A stretch of 64,000 bases of DNA from Mytilus galloprovincialis (lineage: Eukaryota > Mollusca > Bivalvia > Mytilida > Mytilidae), in NCBI RefSeq assembly GCF_965363235.1, contig NC_134846.1, positions 63,973,121-64,037,120 of the forward strand, in the 5' to 3' direction. Below the pieces are notes generated by a model. The model was given only the letters and a program-made list of their open reading frames with translations, was not told the DNA's origin and ran no database searches. Shown here in pieces: positions 25,201 to 34,200 of this stretch (position 1 is its first letter; every line of letters starts with the position of its first letter). Both the position numbers and the translations under genes were made by a program.

Positions 25201-28200
25201 GCCATTTGTTCAGTTGTTGGATTAATGGGACCTGCTGGCACGACTGGTATTTGTGGAGGTTGGTCCTAAGAGTTAAAAAGCATGATGTAAGTTTTGATGT
25301 AAATATTATCAGCTATAAAATCCTCATACAACTTAGTTTCTTCTAAAACTTCTCATAATGACTGTGTTTTTTTATTTCTGTTTAGTTTTTTCTTTAAATA
25401 TATTTGCTCCTGTACTTTGTATGATTTGACATAAACATTTCATGGAAAGAAAGGATAAAAATAATTAGACAACTGAGCTTAAATGACATAAATGTATTTT
25501 GAAATTAAAACATTACGAGTTCATAAAATTCTTTGAAGTTAATATTACTTCTAAAAATAAAATTTGTGGATTAAGCTCAATATGACCAGAACATATAATT
25601 CAATCAACAATTTTGAATTCCTGAATTTCTTCAATAATAACCCTTTCTATGTTTGATGAAGTTTACAAGTTCACAAGGTTAAAATACATCATTGACTCCT
25701 CATGCATAAAGCTACAAATGTAAATTTCCCTCACATATAACATCATAATAATCGAATGAAAAAAAAAAAGAGAAAAAGTTTTAACCTGCACATGCTTTTT
25801 TCACTCACTAATAACATCCATAAAAATTTGTTGTTGTACAAAAACTTGAAATGTATGAAGCTGTACATGCAACTTTCACTAACAAAAAACAATATTCAAT
25901 AAATCGTATCACAAATCTGCGGGACATTTTGGCGTTCTTTTGACTTTATAAATATTCTCTCAATTACATATTTATCATCAGCTTTAAACCTCAGTATATA
26001 CTATCCTATAAATGAATGTCATAATGATGGATTGTTATGTAACATTATTCATCAATAAAACAAGTTCCCTTTATGGGTGCATATCTAATGTGATCAAGTG
26101 TTTACAGAAATATCAGACAGATGTAGAAAGTCAAACTGTCAAAAGTGAGCAGCACATATATACTCGGCCAAAATTTAAAATTGCATTGTCAAAATTTAGA
26201 CTGAGAAGACAGCTAATTGTAGTCCCTAGCTAATTTTGAAAACTCTGGCTGAGTCATTTAATGCTACCAACCCTACATTTTTGGTTTTGTTTTTTTAAAA
26301 TACAATAAAAATTCCATAAATACTACCTACTTAGAAATGTAATTAATCAATAGAATTCAACTTTCCCTATTTTCAATTATTTCATGCATTATTTCAACAC
26401 TTAACACTTCCATTGTATACATTAAAATTTACCATTTTAACATGACCTGTATAGTAGACCTATGTTAGAGATTGACATCAAACAAGAAAAATAGATATGA
26501 ACTACCTCCAATCTTTGTTTTGGGGATAAAAGACACTAACAGAGTTTACTAATAAGATACATGCATCAACAACAATTCAAACAAACCAAACCTGAATTTC
26601 TTCTCTTACAACATATTTCATCTGCATGAAAAAATTATCATTTGTATGCTTAATGTCTCATTAAGATGCTATCAAGTGAATAATAGATGTGGAGACACAT
26701 TTACAACATCTTCTAAACAGTATTTAGAAAATTTAACTAATGTCGATTGTCACATCAACAACTATGACAAAATACAAATATTCGCTGCACTGTTATTTAA
26801 AAACAAATCATTTGTACAGCTTATTTGAAGGTTTTTTTTTATGTTTAAGATATTTATCCCTTTGATTAGATTATATGATAACACATCAAAATAAAGAAAA
26901 GTTATAGATGGATTTCAAACATTCATTTTGGTGTAAACAGTTATGTCCCCTGATTTTGTATCAATAATTCATAATTTTAAAATTTTTACCAGCAAATTGA
27001 CCTGTAAATAATTGTTACTGTTTCCTTATAATTGAGAATGGAAATGGGGAATATGTCAAAGAGACAACAATCTGATCAATACGCAGATAACAGTTTCTTC
27101 TCCAAGATTATATCCCTATGTTTCAAGTCAGCAAATCCATGTAAAATTAAATTAACCAAACGTTTGAGAAAAAATTATCATGAAAATTTGACAGTTGATT
27201 AAGTAATCCATAAGTCAATCTACAACATTCATTCACACTTTACAAATACGAATGAAAAATATGGATATGGTATAAGTAGATATGACTACAAGTTTGTGGG
27301 AAACATTTAATTGAAGGGAGATAACTCACTGCTCGTAAACTTGGTTGTCTTTGTTGTCTGATAACAGGTTCAGGTTCTGGTTGACTCTGAAAAATATTAT
27401 AAAATGTCAAGGTAGATCAAGATTGTTTTTCTAATCTTTCTTTTTTAGCTGTTGTTTTGTATATGTACAGAAAAATAACATTTCTCAACTATCCTATATA
27501 ATCACTTTCCCCCAGAATCAATCACTCATCTGATAAAACTGCCCTTCAAAGATGAAGAAAGTATCAACTTTAGAGGTCACAAAATGATACTCCCTGGATT
27601 CATATAAAATTTGAGTGTCTCCTTTTGTCCAAATATCTGACTGGACCATTTGGCCTTCATGAAAATCTCAAAAGTGTGTAACATTTTTTTCTTTCAATTT
27701 TCTTTGAAATACATTTGTTTGTTTTATTACCTAGAGCAGTTGTCCTACTTGACAGCAAGTTCATTATCAATGTTACAAAATTATGAATTGTTTTATGAAA
27801 ATATTTCATAAAAGAATGGTGACTAAATAATTTTTAAATTTTCTTTCTATACCTAAACATACCCTTTTTGGTGTGTGAATTGGTGCCATATGATCTAGAT
27901 CAGTCATTGGGAATTCTATTCCTTTTCCCTTCAAATCATTATAACATTTTTCTACTTCCTTCAAGTCTGGTTGTCCTTTAAAAGCATCTGACCAGGACTA
28001 TAACACAATAAAAAAGAAACTATTTACTGTTATCAATTTTTTTTCAAGAATTCTTATATTCTATATATTAAGATGAAATGTAAGAGAAGATTTAATATCA
28101 GTAAAATGAAATTAAAGTATTCATAAACAAAATAAAGGACATTTGAGATGCATACATGGCATACATTGACTAACACAAAACTGAACCAAAGTTGCTCGAA

Positions 28201-31200
28201 CATTAAACATAGGAGGGGTAAAACATGTTACAAATGAAATAAGGTAGCAGGACTTCGGGTTTCAACTTAAAACCTTTATTTCTATCTTTTTAAATATACC
28301 ATCAAATGATATTTTGATATGAATTCTAAAAGACAAAATAATTTTTTTTTACTAAATTATATAGATGCAATTCAATGAATGTCCTGTCCAGGCTAGGCAC
28401 AAGTCCAGGATTTGATTTGTCATGCTTGACCAGACAATATAACAGATTTGGAAATCCTGTTTTGGAATTAAATCCCTTCACTCATTATGACAGGATGATT
28501 TGCACATGTAGATGTTGACTCAATCATTCTAACCCCTCCAAAAACCATATAGTAAGCTGCAGGTATATAGCATGTATTAATTTACTGTAGATTATATAAC
28601 TTTTTACCTGTATAGAACTTAACACTTTTTCTTGAAGAACTGTTGGTGGGTCATATTTAGGACCAATTATTTTTACTAAGTCACCCATAAAATCTTTTGT
28701 GGCTACTTGCTGATGGAATTTTTTCCCACAATTTTTCACACATGTCTCCAAACACTAAATATACAAAGAAATAATATACAATTGGTAAAAATATAACAAA
28801 TAATAACTTTTGCATAACAAGTAAAAATAATTTAAAATGTGCCAAAACCATGAAAACATAAATATTTAGGTCTTGTAATACCATCAATTAATTTTTCATG
28901 ATTGGGACTTGAAATATTGTTGCCATTGGTGGTTGACAATGATCAGAGAAAATTTTAAAGTAGTACTTTGCTAGAATGATATGGATACTCCTAGAAAATT
29001 TAACAATGATACTAGGCTATATTTTGTAAGCTAGAAGCGTGTTTTGTCTACAAAAGATTCATCTGTGAAGATCAAACCAAAATAGGTAAAAAGTTTTTGA
29101 AAAATTTAACCAAGGTTATCTATTCCTCACCAAAGAGAGTCCTTAGCATTCAAATCACTTTAAAGTTTTGTAAACATTTAATTCATACAAGAGTGCACAC
29201 GCTGAAATGTCTCGCCTTCTATACTAATCATTGATATTATGTTGATAATCCTAAGTATAAAGCTAAGCTTTATTACAACTGTCACTTAAACTTAACATTA
29301 ACCAAGATAACTAAACAAAGACCAATGAACCTTGAAAATGAGGTCAAGGTCAGATGAACTATGCCAGGCAGACATGTACAGCTAACAATGCTTCTATACA
29401 ACATATATAGTTGACCCATTATTTATAATTTAAGAAAAATAGACCAAACACAAAAACTTAACACTGTGCAATGAACCGTGAAAATGAGGTCACGGTCAAA
29501 TAAAACCTGCGCAACTGACATAAAGATCATAAAATATTTCCATACACCATATATAGTTGAGCTATGGCATATAGTATTAGATAAAAAGACCAAAACTCAA
29601 AAACTTAAATTTGACCACTGAACCTAAAAATGAGGTCAAGGTCACATGACATCTGCCCGCTAGACATGTACAACTTACAATCATTCCATACAACAAATAT
29701 AGTAGACCTATTGCATATAGTATGAGAAAAACAGACCAAAACACAAAAATTTAACTATAACCACTGAACCATGAAAATGAGGTCAATGTCAGATGACACC
29801 TACCAGTTGGACATGTACACCTTACAGTCCTTCCATACACCGAATATACTAGCCCTATTGGTTATAGTATCTGAGATATGGACTTGACCACCAAAACTTA
29901 ACCTTGTTCACTGATCCATGAAATGAGGTCGAGGTCAAGTGAAAACTGTCTGACAGACATGAGGACCTTGCAAGGTACGCACATATCAAATATAGTTATC
30001 CTTTTACTTATAATAAGAGAGAATTCAACATTACAAAAAATTTGAACTTTTTTTCAAGTGGTCACTGAACCATAAAAAATGAGGTCACATTGAACATGTG
30101 ACTGACTGAAACTTCGTAACATGAAGCATCTATATACAAAGTATGAAGCATCCAGGTCTTCCACCTTCTAAAATATAAAGCTTTTAAGAAGTGAGCTAAC
30201 GCCGCTGCTGGATCACTATCGCTCTGTCGAGCTTTCTGCAACAAAAGTTGCAGGCTCGTCAAAAATTACCATATCAATGATATACCAATGTCACTACTGT
30301 TTTAAAAATCCTTTGTTGGGTCTGACTGGTCGCAATATTGACTGAGATCATGATCAGTTATTACAAACTTTTCCTTTGTTTTTAGTGTGTGTTTGCTATA
30401 CATGTACTGATTGTGCGTCACTGATGGATACACCATATCCTTTCTTTTTAGTGTGTGTTTGCTATGCATATACTGATTGTGTGTCACTGATGGATTCACC
30501 ATATCCTTTGTTTTTAGTGTGTGTTTGCTATACATGTACTGATTGTGTGTCACTGATGGATACACCATATCCTTTGTTTTTATATTAAGATATTTTCATG
30601 ATGAAGTTTGAATATTTTTAGATATTTCCAAGTTTTTTTTTACTTTTATAGGAAATTTCATGTTGTTTTGGTAATGCATCAAAAGGCTTGTACATTTTAT
30701 GTCAATACAAATTCATACAAGAGTGCACACGCTGAAATGTCTCGACTTCTATACTAATCATTGATATTATGTTGATAGTCCTAAGTACAAATGAAGTATA
30801 AAGCTAAGCTTTATTACAACTGTCACATAAACTTAACATTAACCAAGATAACTAAACAAAGACCAATGAACTTTGAAAATGAGGTCAAGGTCAGATGAAC
30901 TATGCCAGGCAGACATGTACAGCTAACAATGCTTCTATACAACATATATAGTTGACCCATTACTTATAATTTAAGAAAAATAGACCAAACACAACAACTT
31001 AACACTGTGCAATAAACCGTGAAAATGAGGTCACGGTCAAATAAAACCTGTGCAACTGACATAAAGATCATAAAATATTTCCATACACCAAATATAGTTG
31101 AGCTATGGCATATAGTATTAGATAAAAAGACCAAAACTCAAAAACCTAACTTTGACCACTGAACCATGAAAATGAGGTCAAGGTTACATGACATCTTCCC

Positions 31201-34200
31201 GCTAGACATGTACACCTTACAATCATTCCATACAACAAATATAGTAGACCTATTGCATATAGTATGAGAAAAACAGACCAAAACTCAAAAACTTAACTAC
31301 AAAATGTATAACCACTGAACCATGAAAAAGAGGTCAAGGTCAGATGACACCTGCCAGTTGGACATGTACACCTTACAGTCCTTCCATACACCGAATATAC
31401 TAGCCCTATTGCTGATAGTATCTGAGATATGGACTTGACCACCAAAACTTAACCTTGGTCACTGATCCATGAAATGAGGTCGAGGTCAAGTGAAAACTGT
31501 CTGACAGACATGAGGACCTTTCAAGGTACGCACATATCAAATATAGTTATCCTATCACTTATAATAAGAGAGAATTCAACATAAAAAAAATCTGAACCTT
31601 TTTTTCAAGTGGTCACTAAACCATGAAAATAAGGTCAAGGATATTGGACATGTGACTGATGGAAACTTCGTAACATGAGGCATCTATATAAAAAGTATGA
31701 AGCATCCAGGTCTTCTACCTTCTAAAATATAAAGCTTTTAAGAAGTTAGCTAACGCCGCCGCCGGATCACTAACCCTATGTTGAGCTTTCTGCAAGAAAA
31801 GTTGCAGGCTCGACAATAATATATCTGAATCATCTTTAAATGTCATCTAAGTAAAATAATAGATGAAATAAGCCAAGTTTTTCTATGTCACATGTTTTAC
31901 CTTTTCACTTGTACGTTGTACAATACTTTAAGAAAGCGGTAGTCTAGAAACTTACTGTCAAAGTGTACATAACTGCAGTGTGATTCTTTCCCATATTTTG
32001 TGACAGTCTTTTCTTAATTGCTTTAATAGCATCTTTTGGTCTGTGAAATATAAAAAAAAAAACTTTTATAATTTATATGAATCTAAATTCTTCATTCTTC
32101 ATGCAAAAAGTTACATGAGATAAAATCTAGAATGACCACTAAAGGTTTGTTGTTCTTCAGTGGCAAGAGATAAGACCTACAGACTGTTACATTTACCATC
32201 TTAAAACAGGAATCTTCACCAATCACACTCTTCAAATCATATTTAACATTACCTGTTAAATCCTGCATTCTATATGTGCCGGTCTCAAGTAAAGAGCAAG
32301 TTATTCATTGATTTTTGTTTGTTGCTGTGTTACATATTGTTTTTCATTCATTATTTTGTATATACATTAGGCCATAAGTTTTCTTGTTTGAATTGTTTTA
32401 CATTTGTCATTTTTAGGGCCTTTAAAAGCTGACTAAACAGTATTAGATTTGCTCATGAATGAAGGCTAAGGGGTAATCTCAAGTTGTTCATTTCTGGGTC
32501 ATTTGGTCTCTCGTGAAGAGTTGTCTCATTGGCAATCATACCACATATCTTTTTTTTATATTTACTGCAGATTTACTTCTGTGACAGCACTATTGTGAAG
32601 GGATGGTACAGTATAAGACAAAAAAAAAAGTTTTTATACATTACAATTTGTAAGTTTTCCAACCAGAACATATCATTGTCATTATATGCACATTGTACCA
32701 TAGTGAAATACTTTAATATAGCAAATGTTAATACATCAGACAACTACTATCACAAACATCATGCACCTAATACATTAGACATCCACTCATTCTACTGGCT
32801 GACCGTCCTTATCACGACAGCCAGTTCTATTTCCAGACTTGATTTGACATCAAAACACATAAATACAGAGGCCATAAACAAACTTTTAAATGACTTTAAA
32901 GTTGATTTAAACGAGTGTGAAGGCAATAGTTTTGGTCAGCTAGCTTGAACCGTGAAATCATTGTTAGGTTAGGTAAACTACCCACCACTAAGAGTAGACT
33001 AATCTGACAGATAACCAATCTATCTGTCTGTAGGACTAGACTACTGCGAAAGGAGGGTAGTATACCTTACCTAACAATGACTTAACGGTTCAACTAACAA
33101 GCAATCTAACCAAAGATATTACAATTACCTACACACTCATTGAAATTGGCTGTAATTGATATAGCTAATATAAGTATCTTACCCTTCATCTGTATCATTA
33201 ATTACATCACAGATTTCCATAAACAATCCCCAGTTTTCTGAAGCTTGTGAACCATCAGTGCTTTTTTCTGAAAAAAGAAAATCACACTTGAAAACATTTA
33301 TTTTCCCAGCCTAATTCATTTTAGTTCTTTCGTTTCTCATGTTTAAAATTCCATGTGATTGCATCATAATTGTTGTGCAAAGAGGTTCATAGTGTACAAG
33401 CTGACAATTTTCTTGGTTTATTATTTAAATAGACAGAAAACATATTTCAACTCCAAAGAAGTTTATTGTTATTCATGTTATTAGTAATTAGTGTAGCCAC
33501 AAAAGTTTGGTCAACACAAAAGGAAAATGAGCAAGTTCTAGTCTAGGATTGATAACTTGTAAAATTATTTCACAAATTGATTCAGTACAATGTAGGAAGT
33601 CAAATCTGGAAACAACTCTGACAACCCAATCCAAACATGAATTAGACTCAGAGTAGAACTATTTTTATTTGTATTTGTTTGTACCTCAGTCAATTAAAAT
33701 TAAATAGATCACTGTGTGCTACTCTGTGCTCTCCCATTAGGATGAGAAAATAGATCCACCCCTTACTCCTAAAAGTTTGCTTAGGAATAAATGCATTTAA
33801 GTTTACAATAGTAAATTTGGTGAGGGCTATTCCAGAAAAAAATGTATGGGGGGTTGGAAGGTAGTTTTTGTCAGCACCTGCCACCCAGACAATTGTAATT
33901 GAGAATTATAGTGCATTATAGTGTGAAAAGTTGTTCTGATACCCATCACCCATGTATACAATGTGCCTTCCAGCCCCCCCCCCCCCCCCCCCACCTTACA
34001 TTTTTTTCTGCCCTGATTGAATAATTGTTCTACGTTGGTAATTTTGTAAAAGGTTAAATTAATTATTGGTGTTTGACACATCTTAAAGCATTATCAGCTT
34101 GGCAGTCAATTTTTAATGGTGAAGAAAGCTGGAGAGTGGAGTCAGGACAAACTTCAGCGTACCTGCCACATGCAGGGTTTTTACTTACATACTCAGTGTT

